64,000 bases of DNA. Source: Marinilabilia salmonicolor JCM 21150. GTDB lineage: Bacteria > Bacteroidota > Bacteroidia > Bacteroidales > Marinilabiliaceae. Location of the stretch: NCBI RefSeq assembly GCF_000259075.1, contig NZ_AJKI01000008.1, positions 54,414 through 118,413 of the forward strand, written 5' to 3'. A program made the translations under genes and the position numbers. Shown in pieces: positions 1-9,800 of the stretch; the stretch's first letter is position 1; each line of letters starts with the position of its first letter. The notes under the pieces were generated by a model that was given only the letters and a program-made list of their open reading frames with translations, searched no databases and had not been told where the DNA came from.

Positions 1-236
1 TCATTTTTTAACAGGATGGTTTCAATTTGTGGACTGAGATAATCAAAATGAATATCGTTTAGATTGGCTGTAAACTTATCCAAAACAGCCCCAAGAGCTG
101 TACTCATATTGGCAGCAAAAAAATTATGGATTTCAAGATGGATATTACCAAACAATTTATCCTTATGTTGTTCAAAAAGAGAGATTAAGCTTTGATAGCT
201 TTCGAATGTATTATTTATGGAGACTAATCTACTCAT
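1..236 (-). CDS. Partial protein, probable STAS-like / HSP90-type ATPase-associated
   Basis: An open frame starts with ATG at 236 and runs leftward off the window, giving 78 codons with no stop. The segment around residues 43-60 (NMSTALGAVLDKF) followed by FDYLSPQIETIL resembles the N-terminal STAS-like region of small bacterial ATP-binding proteins, where an ANLCAxLGAIL-type motif is common. This is recalled similarity, not a search result. No catalytic motif is visible because the 3' part is missing. The gene is separated by about 230 bp from the next gene and reads away from the window. Confidence 0.4.
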   Translation of the reverse strand, partial: MSRLVSINNTFESYQSLISLFEQHKDKLFGNIHLEIHNFFAANMSTALGAVLDKFTANLNDIHFDYLSPQIETILLKN

Positions 237-467
237 ACAGTTTTTTGCAATATTTATTCCACTCTCTCCGCGCTTCGCCTAAAGACTTTTAATGAATAAA
301 AAACGCCAACATCGTATATATACATTACATGTTTAGTAATTTTAAAAAGCGGAATCCGAATTTAATAAAAAAATCAGAATATTAAGAGGTGAAGTTTTAT
401 GAAAAGAATGGTTCTGAACAATTAAATAAAGATAAACTGAAATTATTATCTTAAAGAGCAATCCGGG

Positions 468-647
468 TTAGCGGCCATTCCTGCCTTTATCATCCTCTCT
501 TTTCAAAAAGTTGTTCGTTTTTTCAGCAATTCTTTCCAGATAGTTCATCAGGTTTTCTTTTGATTCGGTAGGCGTGGTTTCCAGGCCTAACCGAAAGGAG
601 TCAAGAGCCCGATAGAATCGGTCAAATTGATTTTTAAGAACTTGCAT
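468..647 (-). CDS. Small hypothetical protein (59 aa)
   Basis: A complete short frame runs from ATG at 647 to TAA at 468-470. It encodes a charged, probably helical peptide (starts MQVLKNQFDRFYRALDSF, ends DDKGRNGR). It lies 25 bp downstream of the DUF6266 gene on the same strand, so the two may form one transcript. No family is recognised. The amphipathic pattern and co-direction favour a real gene over chance, but its length keeps confidence low. Confidence 0.4.
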   Translation of the reverse strand: MQVLKNQFDRFYRALDSFRLGLETTPTESKENLMNYLERIAEKTNNFLKREDDKGRNGR

Positions 648-672
648 ATCGCTGGTTTCTTAATAATACCCC

Positions 673-1305
673 TTAACCAATCGTACCCACCCATCTTGTG
701 TTACTTAGATTCATCTCGTCTGCACTGCGAAACATGATCCAAAGTTCCACCGGTCTTTGAGAGTCAGGAACATGCAGCAAAGTCTTCCCCTGATGTCTTT
801 TAATGGTTGTAACCTGATAATCTGCATAGACAAAGGACTCTATGTCCTTCATACACCAGATTAAATTATCGGAGGGGTGATTGAAGCCCTCGCTTTGATT
901 TTCGATTGACCACTCCAGTAATATCCCCTCGTCGGTTTTTTTCAAACTTACCGAATTGGGAAGTGTCAGGTCTCCTTTGCTGAGAACAACTTTTTCAGGA
1001 TTAATGTATTGATCGGGGTAATTGCCTTCAATGGCTTCTTTCAGATTCAATGAAACAGCTGAGTGGTAGGTTGATCGTCCGGTTGAAATGTCTTTCATGG
1101 TAATGCGAACCAGGTCATTAAGATATCGTACCAGGTTTTGCGCCAGTTTTAGTCGTTGTCTTTGTGCCAATTGTTTTTCAGATTTTTTGTCTTTGTAGAT
1201 AACCGGGCGGGAGCGGAGGTAAGTCTTACCATACATTTCGTACATAATTACATTGCCAATCCGGCCCTGCCCGGGCCCGTTGATACCTTGTTTTAATCGT
1301 GCCAT
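673..1305 (-). CDS. DUF6266 family protein
   Basis: This 210-residue protein begins MARLKQGINGPGQGRIGNV, the typical start of the Bacteroidota family DUF6266: a basic N-terminus, a Gly-rich segment with GxGN, then a QxxQR helix around residue 48. The middle and C-terminus look beta-rich (EGILLEWSIEN, LWIMFRSADEM). No enzymatic motif is visible and the family has no known function. Members are often found in accessory regions of Bacteroidota genomes. A divergent 497-bp gap separates it from hsdM. Confidence 0.7.
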   Translation of the reverse strand: MARLKQGINGPGQGRIGNVIMYEMYGKTYLRSRPVIYKDKKSEKQLAQRQRLKLAQNLVRYLNDLVRITMKDISTGRSTYHSAVSLNLKEAIEGNYPDQYINPEKVVLSKGDLTLPNSVSLKKTDEGILLEWSIENQSEGFNHPSDNLIWCMKDIESFVYADYQVTTIKRHQGKTLLHVPDSQRPVELWIMFRSADEMNLSNTRWVGTIG

Positions 1306-1323
1306 TGTTTTGTTTGTTAGTGT

Positions 1324-1425
1324 CTTACTCCTAATATTCGTGTTTTTTTGGCAAAATAGTTACCAGTAATTTAACGCAAAATGGCTGCGCCATTAGCTTA
1401 TCCTTTTAATAGTTTGGTTCTGGCT
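1324..1425. repeat. Dispersed intergenic repeat, copy 1
   Basis: This segment shares an ordered set of blocks with 49162-49444: CTTACTyCTAATATTCGTG, TTTGGCAAAATA, AATGGCTrCGCCA, TTAGCTTATCC and TTTGGTTCTGGyTT. Here the blocks are contiguous; in the other copy they are split by a hairpin-forming insert. No coding capacity is apparent. It sits upstream of the DUF6266 gene. Confidence 0.55.
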
Positions 1426-1595
1426 TGTCCAGGTTAGGTTATTTAATGTTTTTCTTTCTCAAAATGCTTTGTCACCTGCCAGTTTCTGATCAGGTTCCTA
1501 ACAACTTCTTGGCAAGTTTACTACAAATTAATTTATAAGTTATTAATAAGTCATTATAAAGTCAAATCAAACTCAGTTATAATTGAATTTAATTA

Positions 1596-1639
1596 GACTT
1601 TAATACGACTTTAAAACGACTTTACTATGACTTTAAAAT
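1596..1639. promoter_or_regulatory. Four 11-bp direct repeats (GACTTTAnnAn) upstream of hsdM
   Basis: GACTTTA occurs at 1596, 1607, 1618 and 1629, exactly 11 bp apart, so all four copies face the same side of the helix. An inverted copy (TAAAGTC) lies at about 1557. The array ends 163 bp before the hsdM start. The spacing suggests a cooperative protein-binding site controlling hsdM; the binder is unknown. Confidence 0.5.
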
Positions 1640-1802
1640 GGAGCTGTTACAACGCAGTTTCGATGCTGTCCCGATACAGATGCGGAGGGGAACTGACGGA
1701 AATACATATGATTCTCTGTATATCTTTCCTGAATTTCCGCCATTTTTCCCGAATGAAATGTTAATTTTACCCGAATAATCGAAAAAACTATACAATAAAT
1801 AG

Positions 1803-3341
1803 ATGGCTAAGAAAAACGGAAACGGCGCAAACGAAACGCTCGAACAAAAATTATGGAGAACCGCAGACAGGCTGCGCAATAATATAGATGCTGCTGAATA
1901 CAAGCATGTGGTGCTTGGTCTTATTTTTCTCAAATACATTTCTGATGCTTTTGATGTGCTTTACGAAAAGCTGAAAGTCGGAGAAGGGGAGTATGCAGGA
2001 GCTGATCCGGAGGATAAGGATGAGTACGGCGCAGAGAATGTCTTTTTTGTTCCTGAAAAAGCGCGCTGGTCATATATTCAGTCACAGGGAAAAATGCCAA
2101 ACATCGGCAAACTGATTGATGATGCCATGGATTTAATTGAAGCGGATAATCCCACCCTGAAAGGCATACTTCCAAAAGTTTATGCACGTCAGAACTTAGA
2201 CCCGCAATCGTTGGGTAGTTTGATTGATACTATTGGTACCATTGCGCTTGGTGACGAAAAAGCCAGAAGCCAGGATGTTTTGGGACAAGTCTATGAATAT
2301 TTTCTTGGCCAGTTTGCGTTGGCTGAAGGTCAAAAGGGTGGACAGTTCTACACTCCGCAGAGTATTGTGAAATTACTGGTTGAGATGCTGGAGCCATACT
2401 CGGGGAGAGTTTATGACCCCTGTTGCGGAAGTGGTGGAATGTTTGTTCAGAGTGAGAAGTTTATTGAACGTCACCAGGGACGGTTAGACGATATTTCGGT
2501 ATATGGACAGGAGAGTAACCAGACCACTTACCGGTTGTGTAGAATGAACCTCGCCATTCGCGGTATTGATGGTTCAAACATCCGGTGGAACACAGAAGGT
2601 TCTTTTCTCAACAATGCGCACAAGGATTTAAAAGCCGATTATATCATTGCCAATCCACCCTTTAATGTGAGTGACTGGAGCGGCGATTTGTTGCGAGACG
2701 ATCCCCGTTGGCAATTTGGTACACCTCCGGTGGGTAATGCCAACTTTGCCTGGGTTCAGCATTTCCTTTATCATTTGAATCCCAATGCCGGACAAGCTGG
2801 TTTTGTATTGTCCAACGGCTCTTTAAGTTCTAACTCTGGAGGCGAAGGACAAATAAGGCAGAACCTGGTGGAAAATGACCTGGTAGAGTGTATTGTAATG
2901 CTGCCAAAAGCACTGTTTTTTAATACCGGAATTCCGGCTTGCTTATGGTTCCTGCGTCGCGGCAAAAAGAAACGTCACGGAGAGGTGCTTTTCATTGATG
3001 CCTCGGAACTGGGGTATATGATTAACCGCAAAAACCGGGTACTTGCAGATGAGGATGTGATGAAGGTGGCAGACACCTATCATAATTGGTTGGAGAGTAA
3101 AGACAAATACGAAGATGTAAAAGGCTTCTGCAAATCTGCCACGCTTGAAGATATTCAAAAGCACAAGTTTGTATTAACGCCCGGCCGTTATGTGGGCATT
3201 CCCGATGAAGAGGACGATGGCATTCCCTTTCAGGAAAAGGTGGATACACTAACCACTCAACTACGTGAGCAAATGAAGGAAGCCCAAGAGCTGGATCAGG
3301 AAATTAAAACACAATTGGCTAAAATCGGGATTGAGTTATGA
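1803..3341 (+). CDS. hsdM: Type I restriction-modification system, DNA methyltransferase subunit
   Basis: HsdM (512 aa) is the N6-adenine methyltransferase subunit that works with HsdS to protect host DNA and with HsdR to form the restriction complex. The N-terminal HsdM helical domain covers roughly residues 12-140. The SAM-binding motif I ([10 protein letters not shown]) is at about 205-214 and the catalytic NPPFN motif at 284-288, so the active site looks intact. A C-terminal coiled segment (about 470-512) contacts HsdS in known complexes. The stop overlaps the hsdS start (ATGA-type, 4 nt), showing translational coupling. Start ATG at 1803 gives the normal N-terminus for the family. Confidence 0.95.
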   Translation: MAKKNGNGANETLEQKLWRTADRLRNNIDAAEYKHVVLGLIFLKYISDAFDVLYEKLKVGEGEYAGADPEDKDEYGAENVFFVPEKARWSYIQSQGKMPNIGKLIDDAMDLIEADNPTLKGILPKVYARQNLDPQSLGSLIDTIGTIALGDEKARSQDVLGQVYEYFLGQFALAEGQKGGQFYTPQSIVKLLVEMLEPYSGRVYDPCCGSGGMFVQSEKFIERHQGRLDDISVYGQESNQTTYRLCRMNLAIRGIDGSNIRWNTEGSFLNNAHKDLKADYIIANPPFNVSDWSGDLLRDDPRWQFGTPPVGNANFAWVQHFLYHLNPNAGQAGFVLSNGSLSSNSGGEGQIRQNLVENDLVECIVMLPKALFFNTGIPACLWFLRRGKKKRHGEVLFIDASELGYMINRKNRVLADEDVMKVADTYHNWLESKDKYEDVKGFCKSATLEDIQKHKFVLTPGRYVGIPDEEDDGIPFQEKVDTLTTQLREQMKEAQELDQEIKTQLAKIGIEL

Positions 3342-4975
3342 GTATAAATGTAATTTCATTAGCCGATACAACAAGCTTTATCGTAGATAACCGAGGAAAA
3401 ACAGTTCCTACGGCAGATACAGGAATACCTCTAATAAAAACGAACTGTGTCACTAATAACCAATTATTCCCAAGAATAGATGGAGCCTTCTTTGTCTCGC
3501 AAGAAATATTTGATTCTTGGTTTCGTGCTCACCCAATACCTGGAGATTTAATTTTAACCTTAAAAGGGAGTCAGAATGGTGCAGTATGTTTAGTCCCAGA
3601 CCCTGTGGGGTTTGTTATTGCACAGGATATGGTTGCTCTTAGAATTAACAAGGAAGTAATTAATCCATACTACCTATTGGCCTCATTGCGGACAAGAGAA
3701 TTACAACATCAAATCAAAACTTTAGATGTTAGTGGAGTTATCCCTCATTTAAAAAAGACAGATTTTGATAAGCTTATTTTACCATACCCAAAAAGAGAAA
3801 TCCAAGACTATATCGGTAATCTCTATTATAACCTAAGTATTAAAATTGACCTCCTTCGCCAGCAAAATCGAACCCTGGAAGAACTGGCCCAAACCCTTTT
3901 CAAGCGTTGGTTTGTAGAGTTTGAGTTTCCCTGCCTTCCTTCGGGCTATCGCCCTCAGGGGCAGGTAAACCTGGAAGAAATTGCTAAAGTTTGTACTTAT
4001 AGTCGCGTTGGTGGGGCACCAGCACCTGATGGGCAAAGCTGGTTTGTGTATGTCTTGCTTTGTGAAGATGGCTCTTTTTATAAAGGAATGACCAATGACT
4101 TGTATCGGAGGTTTTATGAACATTACACAGGTGAAGGGGCTAAACATACCAAAATACATAAACCTGTTAAAATCATTCACTGGGAACAATTTAACACACA
4201 GGATGAAACCAGGGCAAGAGAGGAGGAGTTAAAGACGGGTTTCGGTCGTACATGGTTGCAACGAGAATATGATAAGCTTCAAAAGTTTGGTCACACAACA
4301 AGCGATGGTTTACCTGCGCACCAAACGAAGTTGGTGCCTGCAGGAAAAATGGTGGAGAGTGAGTTGGGGGAGATTCCGGAGGGGTGGCACATTAGCCGTT
4401 TGCAAGATATAACAGCATTAGTCTCTAGAGGAATATCTCCTAAGTATATGAATGAAGGTGGCATTTGTGTTTTAAATCAAAGGTGCATCAGAAATAAGTC
4501 AATTGATTTTTCATTAGGTAGAAGACACAACAATGAACTAAAAAATGCAAAATCTAAATTTATTAAACCGTTTGATGTTTTAGTGAATTCTACCGGTGTT
4601 GGAACTCTTGGAAGAACAGCAGTAGTGAAAAGAATAGAAGAAGAACCAACAACCGTTGACTCCCATGTTTCTATAATTAGAGCCAATGAAGAAAGGATTA
4701 ATAAATTTTTTCTATCATACCTCATAACAGGAAAAGAGCGAGAGATTGAACATATGGCAGAAGGTTCTACAGGACAGACAGAATTAAGCCGTGCTAAATT
4801 AAACGAAATGGAGGTATTAATACCATCAAAATTACTTCAAAATAAGTTTGGTGAGATATCCTTTTTCTCTAGTCAGAAAATAAATTCAAATGAACAAGAA
4901 ATCCAAATCCTTACCCAATTGCGCGACACGTTATTGCCGAAGTTGATGAGTGGGGAGGTGAGGGTGAAAGTCTGA
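3338..4975 (+). CDS. hsdS: Type I specificity subunit with an inserted GIY-YIG domain
   Basis: HsdS (545 aa) reads the split target sequence of the type I system. TRD1 spans about residues 1-165 and is followed by the central helix (about 165-198, ending RWFVEFEFP). The usual continuation [15 protein letters not shown] resumes only at 336-350, and TRD2 with a C-terminal helix ([11 protein letters not shown]) completes the protein. Between them lie about 135 extra residues that include a GIY-YIG nuclease domain (about 235-312: [25 protein letters not shown], then REEELK), with the catalytic-type Tyr, Arg and Glu present. The insert is in frame and flanked by small hairpins. It may be a mobile cassette that fused into hsdS without breaking it. 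Whether the subunit still works is unknown. Confidence 0.9.
   Translation: MSINVISLADTTSFIVDNRGKTVPTADTGIPLIKTNCVTNNQLFPRIDGAFFVSQEIFDSWFRAHPIPGDLILTLKGSQNGAVCLVPDPVGFVIAQDMVALRINKEVINPYYLLASLRTRELQHQIKTLDVSGVIPHLKKTDFDKLILPYPKREIQDYIGNLYYNLSIKIDLLRQQNRTLEELAQTLFKRWFVEFEFPCLPSGYRPQGQVNLEEIAKVCTYSRVGGAPAPDGQSWFVYVLLCEDGSFYKGMTNDLYRRFYEHYTGEGAKHTKIHKPVKIIHWEQFNTQDETRAREEELKTGFGRTWLQREYDKLQKFGHTTSDGLPAHQTKLVPAGKMVESELGEIPEGWHISRLQDITALVSRGISPKYMNEGGICVLNQRCIRNKSIDFSLGRRHNNELKNAKSKFIKPFDVLVNSTGVGTLGRTAVVKRIEEEPTTVDSHVSIIRANEERINKFFLSYLITGKEREIEHMAEGSTGQTELSRAKLNEMEVLIPSKLLQNKFGEISFFSSQKINSNEQEIQILTQLRDTLLPKLMSGEVRVKV
3938..4337 (+). repeat. In-frame GIY-YIG cassette bounded by hairpins within hsdS
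   Basis: The extra DNA in hsdS starts with an imperfect hairpin at 3938-3959 (CCT..GGGC-TATC-GCCC..AGG), has a second small one near 4010 (TGGTG-GGG-CACCA), and ends with a perfect 7-bp stem at 4318-4337 (GCACCAA-ACGAAG-TTGGTGC). Such hairpins at both edges of a GIY-YIG frame resemble REP-like or nuclease-carried cassettes. Exact borders cannot be set without an uninterrupted relative. Confidence 0.5.
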
Positions 4976-4986
4976 AATGTGAAAAA

Positions 4987-5080
4987 TGTCTGAACCATGA
5001 TTTTTAGGATTTTCCTGATTACATGATTTTTTTCTTAAATCAGGGTAATCAAATTAATCCTTTAAATCATGGTTCAGACA
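4987..5080. repeat. 94-bp inverted-repeat element upstream of GxxExxY gene
   Basis: TGTCTGAACCATGATT at 4987-5002 is perfectly inverted at 5065-5080, and the inner parts also pair partly (AGGATT/AATCCT, TGATTAC/GTAATCA). The same 16-bp motif brackets the second GxxExxY gene at 31376-31850, which marks it as a repeat associated with this gene type. Confidence 0.75.
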
Positions 5081-5115
5081 ATGATTTAAAAACCTTAACA
5101 AATAATTTTGTAATT

Positions 5116-5511
5116 ATGCAATACAAAGACCTAACCTACAAAATCATTGGTTGCGCAATGGAAGTCCATAAGCACCTTGGAAATGGTTTTCAAGAAGTGA
5201 TTTATCAGCGAGCTTTGGCTATTGAAATGGAGTTGCAAGGCATCAATTTTCAGCGCGAATTTGGAATGCCGCTGCATTACAAAGGTCAGAATATTGGCAC
5301 CCGTCGCGTTGATTTTTTTGTAGAAGATTGCATTATGGTCGAAATAAAAGCGCTTGTGAATCTTGAAGACGTGCATCTGGCCCAGGCAATGAATTACGTG
5401 GAAGCCTACAATCTGGAAATTGGTTTGCTCATTAACTTTGGAGCCAAAAGCCTTCAGCATAAGCGTGTACACAATAATAAAATCTTAAAATCAGGTAATC
5501 ATGATAATTAA
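5116..5511 (+). CDS. GxxExxY protein (PD-(D/E)xK-like), copy 1
   Basis: This 131-residue protein has the family hallmark GNGFQEVIYQ (GxxExxY) near residue 22 and the nuclease-like core RRVDFFVEDCIMVEIKA (D...ExK). The family (PF13366, PDDEXK_3) is widespread in Bacteroidota and Cyanobacteria. Its function is unproven; a nuclease role is inferred from the motif. The ATG at 5116 is chosen because the recognised domain begins there; an upstream in-frame start at 5023 would lie inside the inverted repeat. It is very similar along its whole length to the protein at 31409-31783. It lies between hsdS and hsdR with no role known in restriction. Confidence 0.85.
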   Translation: MQYKDLTYKIIGCAMEVHKHLGNGFQEVIYQRALAIEMELQGINFQREFGMPLHYKGQNIGTRRVDFFVEDCIMVEIKALVNLEDVHLAQAMNYVEAYNLEIGLLINFGAKSLQHKRVHNNKILKSGNHDN

Positions 5512-5537
5512 GAATTTAATGAATTAAGGCAAGCTTT

Positions 5538-6263
5538 ATGACTGAGTACAACATATACTGCGACGAAAGCTGTCATCTGGAATATGACCCTCATAAATCA
5601 ATGGTGTTGGGGGCTGTTTGGTGTGCCAAAGAAGATAAGAAACAGCTATTTGACAGGATAAAGGAGATTAAACAAAAGCATGGTTTAAAACCTGAATTCG
5701 AAATAAAATGGAATAAGGTTTCAAAATCTAAAGCTGACTTTTACAGAGAATTGATTAATTTCTTTTTTGATACTGATAAGCTAAACTTCAGGGGATTAGT
5801 TGTGGCGGATAAAGGAGAGTTGGAGCATGGAAGATATGATCAGACACATGATCAGTTTTATTACAAGATGTATTTTGACATGCTGAAAATCATCATTTCA
5901 CCCCATGCATCCTATTATATCTATTTGGACATTAAAGATACCCAGGGCTTTGAAAAGGTTCAAAAACTACATGATGTAATTTGTAATAATCATTACGATT
6001 TTTCTCAAAGCGTTATTAAGCGAATTCAGGAAGTTCGCTCAGATGAAGTAAGTCTGCTTCAAATAACTGATTTACTAATTGGTGCATTGTCCTATTTTTA
6101 CCGAGGATTGACTGAAAATAAAGCCAAAGTAGAGCTTATTGACCTTATTAAAAGGCGGAGTGGTTACAGCTTGATGAAAAGCACGTTGCCGTCAGAAAGA
6201 AAGTTTAACCTTTTTGTATGGCATTCGGGCTACAGGAGGGGCTGGAATTATGGAGGTTTTTGA
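5538..6263 (+). CDS. DUF3800 domain protein
   Basis: This 241-residue protein starts MTEYNIYCDESCHLEY, the variant of the YxDESG motif that marks DUF3800, a family with a predicted RNase H-like fold. Further family features are the acidic YIYLDIKDTQG strand (about residues 133-143) and the C-terminal LLQITDLLIGAL segment (about 173-184), where Asp is expected to bind metal. DUF3800 proteins occur often in defence islands and phages. Here the gene sits within the type I locus and its 3' end overlaps the next gene by 14 nt, suggesting the two are co-translated. The biochemical activity is not known. Confidence 0.8.
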   Translation: MTEYNIYCDESCHLEYDPHKSMVLGAVWCAKEDKKQLFDRIKEIKQKHGLKPEFEIKWNKVSKSKADFYRELINFFFDTDKLNFRGLVVADKGELEHGRYDQTHDQFYYKMYFDMLKIIISPHASYYIYLDIKDTQGFEKVQKLHDVICNNHYDFSQSVIKRIQEVRSDEVSLLQITDLLIGALSYFYRGLTENKAKVELIDLIKRRSGYSLMKSTLPSERKFNLFVWHSGYRRGWNYGGF

Positions 6264-6759
6264 ACTGCCTGAGTTAATTGAATTAAATGCATTTGGTGGA
6301 AGTTTTGAAAAATATATTGAAGCTGTTTATCAAATTTTTAAAAATGATTTTATTGATACCAAGCCTACTTTTCAAGGTATCAGACTGGGATTGAAAAAAT
6401 ATCCGCTGGTTGATAATAAGGAATACACATTCTATCATATGACTCATGAAGGAAATATAGAAAGTGAACGAACTCCCGATGTTAGACGAATGGAGCGTAT
6501 TGGATGGCCCAGACCAATGATTGATGACTCTGAACACAGTTATTTGAAAGTTTGGCGAAATACCCGAAGAGGTAAGGGAGGTACAAAGAGCCGTATTTTG
6601 ATTTTACATGAAGCCGAACAATATTTAGTCGTGTTGGATGATAGGGGAAATTACATTTTGCCGTGGACTGCTTATCTGATCAGAGGAAGAAGACAGCTTC
6701 AGAAGCATCTCAGGGAATATGAGACTTATAAAAAAGCAGAAGCCGCCAAGCGAACTTAA
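6250..6759 (+). CDS. Unknown 169-aa protein, possible BECR-type nuclease
   Basis: The ATG at 6250 is preferred over an earlier in-frame one at 6214 because a strong AGGAGGGG sequence lies 7 nt upstream and the protein then begins MEVFELPELIEL. The start lies inside the DUF3800 gene. The protein contains a conserved-looking block TFYHMTHEG..ERTPDVRRMERIGWPRP (about residues 60-95) and a C-terminal block YLVVLDDRGNYILPWTAYLI. The latter loosely resembles phage-associated Barnase/EndoU/RelE-like (PBECR) proteins. That assignment is weak. With DUF3800 it may form a two-gene module inserted in the hsd operon. Confidence 0.6.
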   Translation: MEVFELPELIELNAFGGSFEKYIEAVYQIFKNDFIDTKPTFQGIRLGLKKYPLVDNKEYTFYHMTHEGNIESERTPDVRRMERIGWPRPMIDDSEHSYLKVWRNTRRGKGGTKSRILILHEAEQYLVVLDDRGNYILPWTAYLIRGRRQLQKHLREYETYKKAEAAKRT

Positions 6760-6838
6760 CGGCTTCGTTTCTCTTTCAACGCTTACACTTTACAGATGGT
6801 TGGTGAGATATTTTAAATGTATTTAAACACTCTTTTAT

Positions 6839-6857
6839 TTTACAAAGATATTGTAAA
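6839..6857. promoter_or_regulatory. Operator-like inverted repeat before hsdR
   Basis: TTTACAA-AGATA-TTGTAAA is a perfect 7-bp inverted repeat in the 130-bp gap between the 169-aa gene and hsdR, ending 32 bp before the hsdR ATG. It lacks a following T-tract, so a protein-binding site is more likely than a terminator. It suggests hsdR has its own control, separate from hsdMS. Confidence 0.4.
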
Positions 6858-6889
6858 TCTTTACACATTGTCAAATTTTCTTTACAAAA

Positions 6890-9800
6890 ATGACCAAACT
6901 AACCGAAAACGACATAGAACTATGGGCCATTGAAGAACTGCAAAGCCTGGGGTGGGAATACTTGCACGGCGCAATAATTGCACCGGATGGGGATCATCCC
7001 GAGCGCAGTAGTTTTGGCGATGTGGTTCTGAGAGGGCGGTTGCAATCAGCCATTGACCGGAACAATCCGGAAATTCCTTTAGAGGCCAGGCAGGAGGCAC
7101 TGAAAAACATTGAGCGCATTGCTTTTCCCGATTTAATGGTCAATAATCAGGCGTTTCATGAGATATTGACAGAAGGTTTTCCGGTGACGTACCGTAAAGA
7201 TGGTGTGGAACGTGGCAACAGGGTTCAGTTGGTCAATTTCGAAAATCCGGAACAGAACGATTTTCTGGTGGTGAACCAGTTTACGATCATAGAAAACAAT
7301 ACCAATAAACGTCCCGATTTAATTCTTTTTGTCAATGGCTTACCCCTTGTATTATTTGAATTAAAAAATGCCATTGATGAGCATGCAACACTGGAATCTG
7401 CCTATCATCAAATACAGACCTATAAAGGAGCCATTCCTTCTCTTTTTAGCTACAACGCCTTTTGTATATTGTCTGATGGAGCCGATGCCAGGGCAGGTTC
7501 TTTATCCGCTGGGTTTACGCGTTACATGGCATGGAAAACCAGTGACGGACTTGAGGAAGCATCCACATTGACCAGTCAGTTGGAAGTACTGATAAAGGGA
7601 TTACTCAATCCCGGTACTTTGCTTGATTTTATCAGACATTTTATTGTATTTGAAAAGTCCGGCACACAAGATCCGATAACCAAACAACTCGCTTATTCTA
7701 CACAGAAAAAAATTGCAGCTTATCATCAATATTATGCCGTCAACAAAGCCATTGAATCAGTAAAAGAAGCCTCATCTAACAGCGGAGACCGCAAAGGAGG
7801 CGTGGTCTGGCATACTCAGGGCAGTGGAAAGTCTCTCTCCATGGTCTTTTTTAGTGGTAAGTTGGTGCTGCAGCTCAACAATCCCACCATTGTGGTCATT
7901 ACCGACCGCAACGATCTGGACGATCAGCTGTTTGATACATTTGCCGCCTCCAAACAATTGCTTCGCCAGGTACCTGTGCAGGCAGAAAGCCGTGAACACC
8001 TCAAAGAACTCCTGAAAGTGGCATCCGGAGGAATAGTTTTCGCGACTATCCAGAAATTTCAACCGGAGGACGGCACCAATGTTTACGAACAGTTGTCAGA
8101 TCGTACCAATATAGTGGTAGTCGCCGATGAAGCCCACCGTACACAATACGGTTTTAAGCCCAAAGCGGTGGATGTAAAAGACGATGGTGGCAATGTGGTT
8201 GGTCAGCGCCTGGTGTATGGTTTTGCCAAATATATGCGTGATGCGCTGCCCAATGCAACCTACCTGGGTTTTACCGGCACCCCGATAGAATCTACTGATG
8301 TGAACACCCCGGCCGTTTTTGGTCATTATGTGGACATCTATGACATTGCCCGTGCGGTGGACGATGGGGCTACGGTACCCATCTATTATGAAAGCCGTCT
8401 GGTGAAAATCAACCTGTCAGAAGAGGGCCAGCAATTAATAGAAGAATTAGACGCGGAATTAGGCGACGGAGAGACAATTCAGGAATCGTCTAAAATGAAA
8501 TGGACAAAAGTCGAAGCCATTATCGGCAGTCAGGCACGACTGCAAAAAGTGGCAGAGGACATCGTATTCCATTATGAAGAGCGCACCAATAGCGGTATTG
8601 AAGGTAAAGCCATGGTTGTGGCAATGAGTCGCCGCATTGCAGTGGATTTGTACAACGAAATCATTAAAATACGACCACACTGGCACAGTGACAAACTGGA
8701 CAAAGGAGCCATCAAAGTGGTTATGACTGCTGCTTCATCCGACGGGCCGGAGCTGATGAAACACCATACCACCAAAGAGCAGCGACGGTCACTGGCCGAC
8801 CGGATGAAAGACACTGCAGATCCTTTGCGGATGGTTATTGTCCGGGATATGTGGCTGACCGGCTTTGATGCACCCAGTTTGCATACATTGTACATCGACA
8901 AACCCATGAAAGGACACAATCTGATGCAGGCCATTGCCCGCGTCAACCGTGTTTACAAGGACAAACCGGGTGGCTTGGTGGTCGATTACTTTGGCATTGC
9001 TTCGGATCTCAAAAAAGCATTGTCATTTTATTCAGAAAGTGGGGGTAAAGGTGATCCGGCGGAGGCACAGGAGAAAGCTGTTGGTCTGATGTTGGAAAAA
9101 CTGGAAGTCGTCTCACAGATGTTTTCAGAGAAACCGGCAGAGAACACGCAATATGCTATGGCAGCCGATGATCGGGAGTTATACGGCAAATCCTTTGCCT
9201 ATGAGAATTATTTTGATGCGTCAGTCAGGCAAAAACTGGAAATTATCCTGGCAGCTGTTGAGCATATTCTTAGTCTGGAAGACGGCAAAGACCGTTTTGT
9301 GCGTGAAGTAACCGCTCTCTCCAAAGCCTTTGCCATTGCACTTCCTCATGAAGAAGCCATGGATGCTAAAGATGAAATCGCTTTCTTTCAGGCCGTCAAA
9401 GCCCGTTTGATGAAGTTTGAGCCAACAACCGGTGGCAAATCAAACTATGAAATAGAAACGGCTATCAAGCAGGTCATCGACCAGGCCATTGTCTCCGAGC
9501 AGGTGGTGGACATCTTCGATGCTGCCGGCATCAAAAAACCAGAACTTTCAGTTCTGGATGATGAGTTTCTGGAAGAGATGCGCGACATGAAGCACAAAAA
9601 CCTTGCATTGGAGGTTCTTAAAAAGCTTCTCAATGATGAGATAAAACTACGTGCTCGTCATAATGTAGTTCAAAGCCGCTCTTTAATGGAGATGTTGGAA
9701 TCATCCATCAAACGCTATCAAAACAATCTGATATCAGCCGCCGAAATCATCCAGGAAATGATTGATCTGGCCAAAGAAATCAAAGAAGCAGATAAAAGAG

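Larger units (their letters stand above)
1306..1802. other. Intergenic region upstream of hsdM
   Basis: This 497-bp divergent gap between the DUF6266 gene and hsdM holds the dispersed repeat at its left side and an 11-bp direct-repeat array at 1596-1639. It is AT-rich. No protein frame in it looks genuine. It must contain the promoter for the hsd genes, though no clear TAnnTTTG element was found close to the start codon. Confidence 0.5.

Noticed and set aside
1625..1939. Minus-strand frame upstream of and overlapping hsdM
   Set aside because: It overlaps the start of a clear hsdM gene and covers the regulatory gap; the translation has no domain-like pattern.
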